Shown here piece by piece: positions 40,520-50,385 of a DNA stretch of 64,000 nucleotides (positions within the stretch are counted from its first letter, which is position 1; each line of letters starts with the position of its first letter). This DNA comes from Chionis minor (taxonomy: Eukaryota; Chordata; Aves; Charadriiformes; Chionididae). The notes under the pieces are model-generated. The model was given only the letters and a program-made list of their open reading frames with translations, made no database searches and had not been told where the DNA came from. The position numbers and the translations under genes are program-made. The stretch covers positions 241,794 to 305,793 of the forward strand of contig VZSF01008221.1 of the NCBI GenBank assembly GCA_013398295.1, written 5' to 3'.

Positions 40520-41399
40520 AACTTGGCACCCAATGTGGTATTGTAGCAAATTTAGCACTCAATGTGAAGTTTTGCACTTAATTCAAATACTGCAGGGAGA
40601 ACCGTAGGCTTTGAGAGTTTTGAAGGGTAGAAGTTTTAAACGGATTTGATTAGATTTGTTGAACAGTCACTATGACTCCATTGGAATGGTTTCAAAGGAG
40701 TCCTCTGCTATCTCTGTATAGACTTATGTTGGGAGCTATGGGAGCCGTGGGCAAGTTCATTACCATTTGTCACTGGTTTAGGGCAGCTTATCGTTTCTAA
40801 ATGTGGAGTTAAAACCATTGCCTTTTTATCTTGTGTGGTGTTATTTTGCTATGTTATCTAGTCTTTTGTAATCTTCCCATTTTTTGTCACTTACATAATG
40901 GCATCTCATGAATTGCCACAGTCAGATCCACCCCAGTGGGACTCACCTTGAGACAGGGGGAGCCTTTTGCGGGGCATTGTGCGTAATTACACCTTGGTTT
41001 ATATTACAGGCCACTTAACAAGGGGAGGGGGGGACGTTTCTTGAGAATGTGTATGTTCCGGCAGCATCAATAGCAACAGATTTTGAGAGTTTGGAATGCC
41101 CTTGGAATTTTTTTATTACTGTGCTTGTGTTGTTAAATTTTGCAGGCTTATTCTTCCCCATTGGCTGGATCTGCTCTAGATGGAAATGTCCAGTAGCAAC
41201 CCCACCAGCTCCTACGACACTCACACCCCACCAGCCCCCACGACAGGCATCGATCCTGTCCAGTCTCTGCCAGCTCCTACAAAAGGCACTACATGGCATC
41301 TCTGCTGTGCAGACAATGCCAGCCCCTGCAATGTCCATCATGCCCATGCAGACCTCACCGCCCCCCACGACAGACACTGATCTGTCCAGACCCTGCTGG
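40520..41399 (+). other. Retroviral 5' leader
   Basis: Sequence between the LTR and the first gag-like codons. It has no long frame. A 42-codon reading frame at 40672-40800 is closed by TAA and contains a hydrophobic middle. A G-rich string (aggggaggggggga) is at about 41019. Function is unknown. The switch from class II-type to ERVL-like sequence, if real, should lie in or near this stretch. Confidence 0.5.
40524..40541 (+). promoter_or_regulatory. Primer binding site, tRNA-Lys1,2-like
   Basis: TGGCACCCAATGTGG starts 5 bases after the LTR end. It differs from the known tRNA-Lys1,2 primer site over these 15 bases only at two CpG sites turned into CpA and TpG. A similar string (tagcactcaatgtgaag) recurs at 40553. 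Confidence 0.65.
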
Positions 41400-42490
41400 C
41401 TCCCATGACAGGACCCACATCTGCAATGAGTGCTAAACCTACTCCGACCTTGGTGATGGATGATGCAGCTGACCTACAGCCTCAGTCAGTGCCAGTATCA
41501 ATCAACCCTGTACATAAGAGGGAATGTGCAATAGGACTAGATGGCAACAGTCAACCAGGGATGTCATGCAATGAAGTAACAGAGGAAACTACTCGATAAT
41601 TATCCCTAAGTCAGCTGTGAGACATACGTAAAGATTACAGCTGTCAGAAAGGCAAGCAAGTGGTTACATGACTGCTCTGCTGCTGGGATACTGGAGCCAA
41701 TAGTTTGGACTTAGATGGTAGACAAGCCAAGTGGCTGGGACCATTGGCTAGAGAATCAGGTACTGACAGGGCTCTTGGAAGCCCACCACAATCTGTCACC
41801 CTCTGTTAAGCGTGAAAAGCAGGTACCGCCCATCCAAGTGGACAACTATTGAGAGAGGTGTTAAGAATCTAAGGGAAATCATTGTGCATGAGATGATTTT
41901 TATGAATTTGGAAAACCCGCAGATATCCTTAGATGCAGATGCACTCAAAATTACTGGATTTGCATAAGTGACGTATGCTAATAATGGCATTATTTTGCTG
42001 TAAAGAGGATGAGGCACTAACAGTGGGTGATGTGGATGCTCGAATGCAGCATTATGCACATAATCTTCTTTCTACCCCACAGGCCGGTGTCACAGTGCTG
42101 CAGAAATCATTTGACAAGGCCACTGTCACAGTTGGGGAAGAACGCTTCCCTAATAAACCCATTCAAGAGAAACAATACACACTGTGACACATTCTGTGGG
42201 CTGCCCTGCATGATTAAGGAGAAAACATGAGGAACTGGGATGGAAAAGCTTTTTCAGCTTTACAGATGTGTATGTGAGTTGCAGAGTAAAACTCCTCCAA
42301 GGATGGGGGGGTTTTTTCAGGAGAAGTGCTGCTCCAGTTTCCAGTGGAAGGTCCCCTAGAAGGCACAGATGGGCTTCGGAGCCTGATTTATGACATGTGA
42401 CGATCACGGATGGCAGTGAGGATCTCTGTAGTCAAAAGTAGGGGGCCCGGTCTCCAGCCGGAGGACGAGAGGGATAATTGAGTTTACTGG
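41400..42490 (+). pseudogene. Decayed ERVL-like gag
   Basis: The plus strand shows pieces of an avian ERVL-type gag (around 41594-41800: a leucine-rich LSLSQL string, then a WLL-CWD motif and LARESG) broken by TGA and TAG codons and frameshifts. The 3' part (to about 42187) is open but ends in a stop. No start-to-end frame exists and it cannot make a capsid protein. The assignment rests on position before protease and remembered family resemblance. Confidence 0.55.
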
Positions 42491-42493
42491 ACT

Positions 42494-42784
42494 GTGTGGA
42501 CTCAGTGGCCTGGCACATCAGAACCACAAAAGTACACCACAAAACCCACAAAAAGGGCCTTGGTGGACACTGGTGCACAATGCACCCTCATGCGATGGAA
42601 TCATAGAAGGGCAGAATCCATCACTATCACTGCAGTGTCAGGAGGACCTCAAGAACTGACTGTATTGGAGGCCGAAGTGAGCCTAACTGGGAACAAATGG
42701 GGGAAGTTCCCCATTGTAACTGGCCCGGATGCTCTGTGCATTCTTGGCATAGATTACCTCAGGAGAGGGTATTTTGAGGCTTAG
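42494..42784 (+). pseudogene. ERVL-like protease segment, copy 1
   Basis: Aspartic protease of a retroviral pol. It keeps the active-site string ALVDTGAQCTL (DTG) and, about 60 residues later, the flap and helix part ending ILGIDYLRRGYF. It stops at TAG/TGG-type damage directly after (frame ends at 42784). The first in-frame Met is not the natural start, because gag-pol proteins are cleaved. It is repeated at 44505-44795 because of the assembly duplication. Confidence 0.85.
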
Positions 42785-43637
42785 TGGTGGGTGTTTGGTG
42801 TAGTAGTGGTGGAGACAGGGGAAGGTATGCAAGTGTCTGCTTTGCCCAGCCTGTCAGAGGACCCTTCTATTGTGAGGTTGTTGAGGATCAAGGAACAAAA
42901 TGTGCCCATTGCCACTACAATGGTGCATAGGCAACAATATTGCACCAATCGAGATTCTTTGCTCCCCATTCAGAAATTGATCCATCATCTGGAAAGCCAA
43001 GGGGTGATCAGTAAGACTTGTTCACCCTTTAAAACAGTCCCATATGGCCAGTGCAAAAGCCTAACAGGGAGTGAAGATCGTCTGTAGACTATCATGGCCT
43101 GAATGAGGTCACGCCACTGCTGAGCGCTGCTGTGCCAGACACGGCTAGAACTTCAGTATGAACTGGATTCAAAGGCAGCCAAGTGGTATGCAACAGTTGA
43201 CATTGCTAATGCATTTTTCTCTATTCCTTTGGCAGCAGAGTGCAGGCTACAGTTTGCTTTCACCTGGAGAGGTGTACAGTACACCTGGAATCCACTGCCC
43301 CAGGGGTGGAAACACAGCCCTATTGTTTGCCATGGACTGATCCAGACTGCCCTGGAACAGAGTGAAGCTCCAGAACACCTGCAATACGTTGATGACATCA
43401 TTGTGTAGGGTAATACAGCAGAAGTCGTCTTTGAGAAAGGAGAGAAGGTAATTCAAATCCTTCTGGAAGCTGGTTTTGACATAAAATGAGCTAAGGTCAA
43501 GGGACCTGCATGAGACATCCAGTTTTTAGGAATTAAGTGGCAAGATGGGCGCTGCCACATCCCAATGGATGTCATTAACAAAATAGCAGCTATGTCCCCA
43601 CCTACTAACAAAAAGGAAACACAAGCTGCCTTAGGCA
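42785..43637 (+). pseudogene. ERVL-like reverse transcriptase, copy 1
   Basis: The linker and RT fingers are readable at 42791-43087 (VHRRQY-like region, then SQGVISKT). A TAG at about 43085 and a frame change follow. The palm continues in another frame, and the polymerase motif YVDD at about 43388-43399 is kept. TAG follows at about 43406, where the family has Trp. Further stops occur near 43487 and 43512. Not functional. Confidence 0.85.
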
Positions 43638-43985
43638 TTGTGGGTTTCTGGAGGATGTATATTCCAGATTGTGAGCCCTCTCTTTGAAGTGACTAGGAAG
43701 AAGAATGATTTTAAATGGAGCCTTGAGCATCAATCAGCTTTTGAACAAATTAAACGAGAGGTTGTTCATACAGTAGCCCTTGGGCCAATTCAGACAGGAC
43801 AAGATGTAAGAAAAGTGCTTTACACTGCAGCAGGAGAGTATGACCCTACCTGGAGTCTCTGGCAAAGGGTACCTGGAGAGACTCGAGGCCGACCCCTAGG
43901 GTTTTGGAGTCGAGCCTACAGAGGATCAGAGGCTCACTATGCTACTACTGAGAAAGAGATATTGGCAGCGTATGAAGGAGTTTGA
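43638..43985 (+). pseudogene. ERVL-like RT connection and RNase H start, copy 1
   Basis: An open stretch of 115 codons with the tether domain (SPLFEVTRKKNDFKW, then FEQIKREVVHTVALGPI, then LGFWSRAYRGSEAHY and TEKEILAAYEGV). It is closed by TGA at 43983. The rest of this copy up to the N at 44170 is out of frame. It matches the RT-RNase H connection of ERVL-like pol. Confidence 0.85.
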
Positions 43986-44169
43986 ACTGCTTCAGAGGTA
44001 ATTGGTACCAAAGCGCAGCTCCTCCTGGCACCCCAGTAGCCAGTGTTGAACTGGATGTTTAAAGGGAAGTCTCCTTCCACATCATGCGACTGATGCGATG
44101 TAGAATCAGCGAGTAGCACTAATCACTCAGCAGGCTTGAATAGGGAAACCAAATTGTCCAGGAATTTTG

Positions 44170-44170
44170 N
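44170..44170. other. Single N between duplicated contig ends
   Basis: Left contig bases 42160-44169 are repeated at 44171-46180 immediately after this N. Confidence 0.95.
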
Positions 44171-44504
44171 CATTCAAGAGAAACAATACACACTGTGACA
44201 CATTCTGTGGGCTGCCCTGCATGATTAAGGAGAAAACATGAGGAACTGGGATGGAAAAGCTTTTTCAGCTTTACAGATGTGTATGTGAGTTGCAGAGTAA
44301 AACTCCTCCAAGGATGGGGGGGTTTTTTCAGGAGAAGTGCTGCTCCAGTTTCCAGTGGAAGGTCCCCTAGAAGGCACAGATGGGCTTCGGAGCCTGATTT
44401 ATGACATGTGACTATCATGGATGGCAGTGAGGATCTCTGTAGTCAAAAGTAGGGGGCCCGGTCTCCAGCCGGAGGACGAGAGGGATAATTGAGTTTACTG
44501 GACT

Positions 44505-44795
44505 GTGTGGACTCAGTGGCCTGGCACATCAGAACCACAAAAGTACACCACAAAACCCACAAAAAGGGCCTTGGTGGACACTGGTGCACAATGCACCCTC
44601 ATGCGATGGAATCATAGAAGGGCAGAATCCATCACTATCACTGCAGTGTCAGGAGGACCTCAAGAACTGACTGTATTGGAGGCCGAAGTGAGCCTAACTG
44701 GGAACAAATGGGGGAAGTTCCCCATTGTAACTGGCCCGGATGCTCTGTGCATTCTTGGCATAGATTACCTCAGGAGAGGGTATTTTGAGGCTTAG
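44505..44795 (+). pseudogene. ERVL-like protease segment, copy 2
   Basis: Same sequence as 42494-42784, including the DTG active site. It belongs to the duplicated contig end and is probably the same genomic copy counted twice. Confidence 0.85.
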
Positions 44796-45996
44796 TGGTG
44801 GGTGTTTGGTGTAGTAGTGGTGGAGACAGGGGAAGGTATGCAAGTGTCTGCTTTGCCCAGCCTGTCAGAGGACCCTTCTATTGTGAGGTTGTTGAGGATC
44901 AAGGAACAAAATGTGCCCATTGCCACTACAATGGTGCATAGGCAACAATATTGCACCAATCGAGATTCTTTGCTCCCCATTCAGAAATTGATCCATCATC
45001 TGGAAAGCCAAGGGGTGATCAGTAAGACTTGTTCACCCTTTAAAACAGTCCCATATGGCCAGTGCAAAAGCCTAACAGGGAGTGAAGATCGTCTGTAGAC
45101 TATCATGGCCTGAATGAGGTCACGCCACTGCTGAGCGCTGCTGTGCCAGACACGGCTAGAACTTCAGTATGAACTGGATTCAAAGGCAGCCAAGTGGTAT
45201 GCAACAGTTGACATTGCTAATGCATTTTTCTCTATTCCTTTGGCAGCAGAGTGCAGGCTACAGTTTGCTTTCACCTGGAGAGGTGTACAGTACACCTGGA
45301 ATCCACTGCCCCAGGGGTGGAAACACAGCCCTATTGTTTGCCATGGACTGATCCAGACTGCCCTGGAACAGAGTGAAGCTCCAGAACACCTGCAATACGT
45401 TGATGACATCATTGTGTAGGGTAATACAGCAGAAGTCGTCTTTGAGAAAGGAGAGAAGGTAATTCAAATCCTTCTGGAAGCCGGTTTTGACATAAAATGA
45501 GCTAAGGTCAAGGGACCTGCATGAGACATCCAGTTTTTAGGAATTAAGTGGCAAGATGGGCGCTGCCACATCCCAATGGATGTCATTAACAAAATAGCAG
45601 CTATGTCCCCACCTACTAACAAAAAGGAAACACAAGCTGCCTTAGGCATTGTGGGTTTCTGGAGGATGTATATTCCAGATTGTGAGCCCTCTCTTTGAAG
45701 TGACTAGGAAGAAGAATGATTTTAAATGGAGCCTTGAGCATCAATCAGCTTTTGAACAAATTAAACGAGAGGTTGTTCATACAGTAGCCCTTGGGCCAAT
45801 TCAGACAGGACAAGATGTAAGAAAAGTGCTTTACACTGCAGCAGGAGAGTATGACCCTACCTGGAGTCTCTGGCAAAGGGTACCTGGAGAGACTCGAGGC
45901 CGACCCCTAGGGTTTTGGAGTCGAGCCTACAGAGGATCAGAGGCTCACTATGCTACTACTGAGAAAGAGATATTGGCAGCGTATGAAGGAGTTTGA
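44796..45996 (+). pseudogene. ERVL-like RT and connection, copy 2
   Basis: Second appearance of RT and tether (matching 42785-43985), with the same stops, including the TAG right after YVDDIIV near 45417 and TGA at 45994. One T-to-C difference near 45483 is the only change I noticed in this stretch. Unlike copy 1, it continues without interruption into RNase H at 46181. Confidence 0.85.
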
Positions 45997-46180
45997 ACTG
46001 CTTCAGAGGTAATTGGTACCAAAGCGCAGCTCCTCCTGGCACCCCAGTAGCCAGTGTTGAACTGGATGTTTAAAGGGAAGTCTCCTTCCACATCATGCGA
46101 CTGATGCGATGTAGAATCAGCGAGTAGCACTAATCACTCAGCAGGCTTGAATAGGGAAACCAAATTGTCCAGGAATTTTG

Positions 46181-46761
46181 GAGATGATCATGGATTTGCC
46201 ACAAGGCACAGGTTTCAGAGGGTCCCCAGAGGAAACGGTGGTGCGTGCTGAGGAGGCCCCACTATATAATCAATTATCAGATAATGAAAGGCGATATGCT
46301 CTGTTCACTGATGGATCTTGTGGTATTGTAGGAAACCAGCAAAGGTGGAAAGGTGCTGTGTGGAGTTCTACTCAATGAGTTGCAGAAGTGGCTGAGGGAG
46401 TGGGTGAGTCGAGTCAGTGTGCAGAGGTGAAAGCCATCCAGCTGGCTTTAGATATTGCTGAGCGAGGAAAGTGACTGGTGCTTTATACCAGCTCACGGAT
46501 AGTGGCACATGCTTTGTGGGGGTGGTTAAAGCAGTGGAAGAAGAGGAACTGGCAGCGCAGAGGTAAACCCAGGGTACTGCTGCCCAATTAAAAAAGCTGT
46601 CTGTGAAAGTATGTCACGTAGATGCCCATATACTCAAGAGTTGGGCCACTGAGGAACAACAAAACAACCAGCAGGTGGATCAGGCTGCTAAGATTAAAGT
46701 GTCCCAAGCAGACTTGGACTGGCAACATACCGGTGAGTTGTTTTTAGGTCGGTGGGCCCAC
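46181..46761 (+). pseudogene. ERVL-like RNase H segment, first appearance
   Basis: Frame 46178-46378 has EEAPLYNQL, then RYALFTDGSCGIVG, the first catalytic Asp motif of RNase H. TGA at 46376 and a later TGA (about 46470) break the domain. The end part reads VCHVDAHILKS-ATEEQQNN, the C-terminal RNase H region with its last catalytic Asp, in another frame. The last 473 bases are repeated after the N at 46762. Confidence 0.85.
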
Positions 46762-46762
46762 N
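46762..46762. other. Single N between duplicated contig ends
   Basis: Bases 46289-46761 recur at 46763-47235 straight after this N. Confidence 0.95.
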
Positions 46763-47235
46763 AGGCGATATGCTCTGTTCACTGATGGATCTTGTGGTAT
46801 TGTAGGAAACCAGCAAAGGTGGAAAGGTGCTGTGTGGAGTTCTACTCAATGAGTTGCAGAAGTGGCTGAGGGAGTGGGTGAGTCGAGTCAGTGTGCAGAG
46901 GTGAAAGCCATCCAGCTGGCTTTAGATATTGCTGAGCGAGGAAAGTGACTGGTGCTTTATACCAGCTCACGGATAGTGGCACATGCTTTGTGGGGGTGGT
47001 TAAAGCAGTGGAAGAAGAGGAACTGGCAGCGCAGAGGTAAACCCAGGGTACTGCTGCCCAATTAAAAAAGCTGTCTGTGAAAGTATGTCACGTAGATGCC
47101 CATATACTCAAGAGTTGGGCCACTGAGGAACAACAAAACAACCAGCAGGTGGATCAGGCTGCTAAGATTAAAGTGTCCCAAGCAGACTTGGACTGGCAAC
47201 ATACCGGTGAGTTGTTTTTAGGTCGGTGGGCCCAC
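46763..47235 (+). pseudogene. ERVL-like RNase H segment, second appearance
   Basis: Repeat of 46289-46761, starting within the RYALFTDGS codons. It runs on without a break into integrase at 47236, so it is the version connected to the 3' part of pol. Confidence 0.85.
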
Positions 47236-48065
47236 GACACTTCAGGTCATCAGTGAAAAGATGCAACATACAGATGGGCTCATGACCAAGGGGTGGATTT
47301 GACTATGAATGTTATTTCACAGGTCAACCGTGAATGTGAAATGTGCTGAAATTAAGCAAGCTATATGGTCAAAACCTTTGTGGTATGGTGAACAGTGTCT
47401 AAAATAAAAGTATGAAGAGGCTTACTGACTATATCTCTCTTCCATGAACCCACCAGGGAAAATGCTGTGGGCTTACAGCGGTGGAAGCAACCATCGGATG
47501 GCTGGAAACATATCCTGTGTCTCACACCACTGCCCATAACACTATTTTAGGCCTTGAAACACAAGTGTTGTGGCAACATGGTACTCCAGAAAGAATCGAG
47601 TTGGACAATGGGACTCATTTCCAAAATAATCTTATAGACATGTGGGCTAAAGAACATGGCATTGAGTGGATGTATCACATCCTCTGCCATGCACCAGCCA
47701 CTTGGAAAGTCAAAGGGTGCAATGGACTGCTGAAGAATACCCTGAAAGTAATGAGTGCTGGGACATTTAAAAAATGGGATGAACATTTAGTAAAAGCCAC
47801 CTGGTTCATCAACACCAGAGGAACTGTCAGCCGAGTGGGTCCTGCTCAATCAGAGCTTTTCCCTACTGTGGAAGGGGATAAGGCCCCTGCGGTGCATGGA
47901 AAGAATATGTTGGAGAGAACGGTTTGGGTTGCCCTGGCCTCTGGTAAAGGCAGACCCGCTTGTGGGCTTGCTTTTGCTGAAGGACCAGGGCACACCTGGT
48001 GGCTGATGCAGGAGAACGAAGTTCTATGTGTACTGTTAGATTTGATTTTGCGTGAGAATCCTTAA
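47236..48065 (+). pseudogene. ERVL-like integrase, copy 1
   Basis: The zinc-binding N-terminus (about 47236-47345) is recognisable but has a TGA after GHQ. The core is open at 47481-48065: WLETYPVSHTTAHN, then LDNGTHFQNN with the second catalytic Asp. Counting 36 residues on, where the D,D-35-E family has Glu, the codon is Lys (in WKVKGCNG). The C-terminal domain follows and ends LILRENP before TAA. The lost catalytic residue and upstream stops make it inactive. Confidence 0.88.
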
Positions 48066-48470
48066 TATTAAAATGTACGGTGTTAATTGTTACATAACAC
48101 CATGAATGTTTAATAAGTGTTTTTCAGGATAACATAGTGGTAATGAAACCAGAGCCAGCTCTGTTGAATGGCGTCCAGTGACAGGGAGCGTGCTGGTCGT
48201 GAGCAGGACATGCCATATTGCTGCGGCCAACTCCACCCATCCATCAGCCTGTATGGAGGCCAGGTCCATCTGACAGTGGAGTGATGGCTACATTGCTTGT
48301 TCCTACCATAAAAGACTGTGATGATAGATGGCACTCAGTTTTGAACTAAAGAAACTCAATGGACCTTTTAGAGGAATAGTTCATAGCTTTAGAGAATTAT
48401 ATTTGTGTGTGTATATATATATTAGAAGACAGATACAATAGTAACTTGTGTGACATGTATATTGTGGCAG
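48066..48470 (+). other. 3' untranslated tail of the ERVL-like element
   Basis: Non-coding sequence after the integrase stop. It includes a TG/TA run at 48403-48422. I see no env gene and no LTR of the ERVL-like element here. At about 48470 the sequence changes to class II gag. It is repeated at about 50386-50790. Confidence 0.6.
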
Positions 48471-48868
48471 ATTCACAGGGACGACGTGCAGAAGGACAAG
48501 TACAACTGAAAACACAATAACCAGTAAAATGTTACTCTTGGGGCAAAGAGGGGCATGTGAAAGGAGACTGCCTAAATCATGCTGCCAAAAATAGTAACAA
48601 TAACAATAGTCTCCCTTCACAGCCTTGTACACACTGCCATAAAAGTTATCACTGGAGCAATCGATGTCGCTCTAAGTACGATAAGCAGGGTGATCCTCTT
48701 GATCCAGCGCAGGGAAACGGGAGGAGAGGTGCAAGGTCCAGTGCCCCGAAAAATATGAATTGGGCCTTTCCAGGGCAAGTAGTGGCAGCCCTGCCGTCCG
48801 CTGCCCGGACGGAAAGTACGTTGCCGACTTACAACCAGCCACAGCAGGAAGTGCAGGGCTGGACTTGA
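48471..48868 (+). pseudogene. Class II (ERVK-like) gag nucleocapsid, copy 1
   Basis: Two zinc knuckles are readable. The first begins at TGT 48531 but its second Cys is Trp (CYSW-GKEGH-KGDC), so it cannot bind zinc normally. The second, CTHCHKSYHWSNRC, is an intact CX2CX4HX4C. A TAA lies just before the first knuckle (about 48517). The tail is a Pro- and Gly-rich spacer ending QGWT. This layout (nucleocapsid then dUTPase) is typical of betaretrovirus-like elements. Confidence 0.85.
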
Positions 48869-49040
48869 CTGTTAGATACTGAAGTGCATTTACTGTCCAC
48901 AGGGATTTAAGGCCCAATGGATAAAGATTGTGCAGCACTTCTAATTGGTTGGTCTTCTACTGCCCCAAGGGGGCTGTTTGTTCTACCAGGTCTCATAGAT
49001 GCCGATCAGGAAGGAGAAATAAAAGTAATGGTTTGGACCC
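48869..49040 (+). pseudogene. Class II dUTPase, N-terminal part, copy 1
   Basis: It follows the zinc knuckles. After a TAA near 48908 the frame reads PRGLFVLPGLIDADQEGEIK, the dUTPase motif 3 region with its Asp; the usual aromatic residue after DAD is Gln. The domain is cut at 49040, where a TGTCCTGG LTR start follows. The remaining motifs lie after the LTR at 52065 onward. Confidence 0.8.
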
Positions 49041-49172
49041 TGTCCTGGTGTGAGCAACACAGGACAAATTTCTCTTCTAATGCTTGGGAAAGCTGTATTT
49101 GTGTAAGACTCCGGTGTCTGAATTAGTGAAGATATTTACTGTACAGCCAGCCATGGTGGGGGAGTTTCAAGG
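49041..49172 (+). mobile_element. Start of LTR, cut by N
   Basis: First 132 bases of the LTR seen in full at 51361-52059. The contig ends at the N at 49173. Confidence 0.85.
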
Positions 49173-49173
49173 N
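49173..49173. other. Single N between duplicated contig ends
   Basis: Bases 46853-49172 recur at 49174-51492 straight after this N. Confidence 0.95.
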
Positions 49174-50385
49174 GTTGCAGAAGTGGCTGAGGGAGTGGGT
49201 GAGTCGAGTCAGTGTGCAGAGGTGAAAGCCATCCAGCTGGCTTTAGATATTGCTGAGCGAGGAAAGTGACTGGTGCTTTATACCAGCTCACGGATAGTGG
49301 CACATGCTTTGTGGGGGTGGTTAAAGCAGTGGAAGAAGAGGAACTGGCAGCGCAGAGGTAAACCCAGGGTACTGCTGCCCAATTAAAAAAGCTGTCTGTG
49401 AAAGTATGTCACGTAGATGCCCATATACTCAAGAGTTGGGCCACTGAGGAACAACAAAACAACCAGCAGGTGGATCAGGCTGCTAAGATTAAAGTGTCCC
49501 AAGCAGACTTGGACTGGCAACATACCGGTGAGTTGTTTTTAGGTCGGTGGGCCCACGACACTTCAGGTCATCAGTGAAAAGATGCAACATACAGATGGGC
49601 TCATGACCAAGGGGTGGATTTGACTATGAATGTTATTTCACAGGTCAACCGTGAATGTGAAATGTGCTGAAATTAAGCAAGCTATATGGTCAAAACCTTT
49701 GTGGTATGGTGAACAGTGTCTAAAATAAAAGTATGAAGAGGCTTACTGACTATATCTCTCTTCCATGAACCCACCAGGGAAAATGCTGTGGGCTTACAGC
49801 GGTGGAAGCAACCATCGGATGGCTAGAAACATACCCTGTTCTCACACCACTGCCCATAACACTATTTTAGGCCTTGAAACACAAGTGTTGTGGCAACATG
49901 GTACTCCAGAAAGAATCGAGTTGGACAATGGGACTCATTTCCAAAATAATCTTATAGACATGTGGGCTAAAGAACATGGCATTGAGTGGATGTATCACAT
50001 CCTCTGCCATGCACCAGCCACTTGGAAAGTCAAAGGGTGCAATGGACTGCTGAAGAATACCCTGAAAGTAATGAGTGCTGGGACATTTAAAAAATGGGAT
50101 GAACATTTAGTAAAAGCCACCTGGTTCATCAACACCAGAGGAACTGTCAGCCGAGTGGGTCCTGCTCAATCAGAGCTTTTCCCTACTGTGGAAGGGGATA
50201 AGGCCCCTGCGGTGCATGGAAAGAATATGTTGGAGAGAACGGTTTGGGTTGCCCTGGCCTCTGGTAAAGGCAGACCCGCTTGTGGGCTTGCTTTTGCTGA
50301 AGGACCAGGGCACACCTGGTGGCTGATGCAGGAGAACGAAGTTCTATGTGTACTGTTAGATTTGATTTTGCGTGAGAATCCTTAA
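49174..50385 (+). pseudogene. ERVL-like RNase H end and integrase, copy 2
   Basis: Repeat of 46853-48065. The integrase core is open at 49765-50385. A one-base difference near 49840 changes the local frame relative to copy 1, so the N-terminal residues differ, but the DNGTHF motif and the Lys in place of the catalytic Glu are identical. Probably the same genomic copy. Confidence 0.85.

Larger units (their letters stand above)
42160..46180 (+). repeat. 2010-bp direct duplication around one N
   Basis: Bases 42160-44169 equal 44171-46180 with a constant offset of 2011. I saw only three mismatches (near 42403, 42408 and 43472). The first copy ends exactly at the N and the second starts exactly after it. 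This is an unmerged contig overlap rather than a tandem duplication (inference). Confidence 0.93.
46289..47235 (+). repeat. 473-bp direct duplication around one N
   Basis: Offset 474, no differences seen by eye. The copy boundaries coincide with the N. It covers most of the RNase H segment. Most likely an unmerged overlap. Confidence 0.93.
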
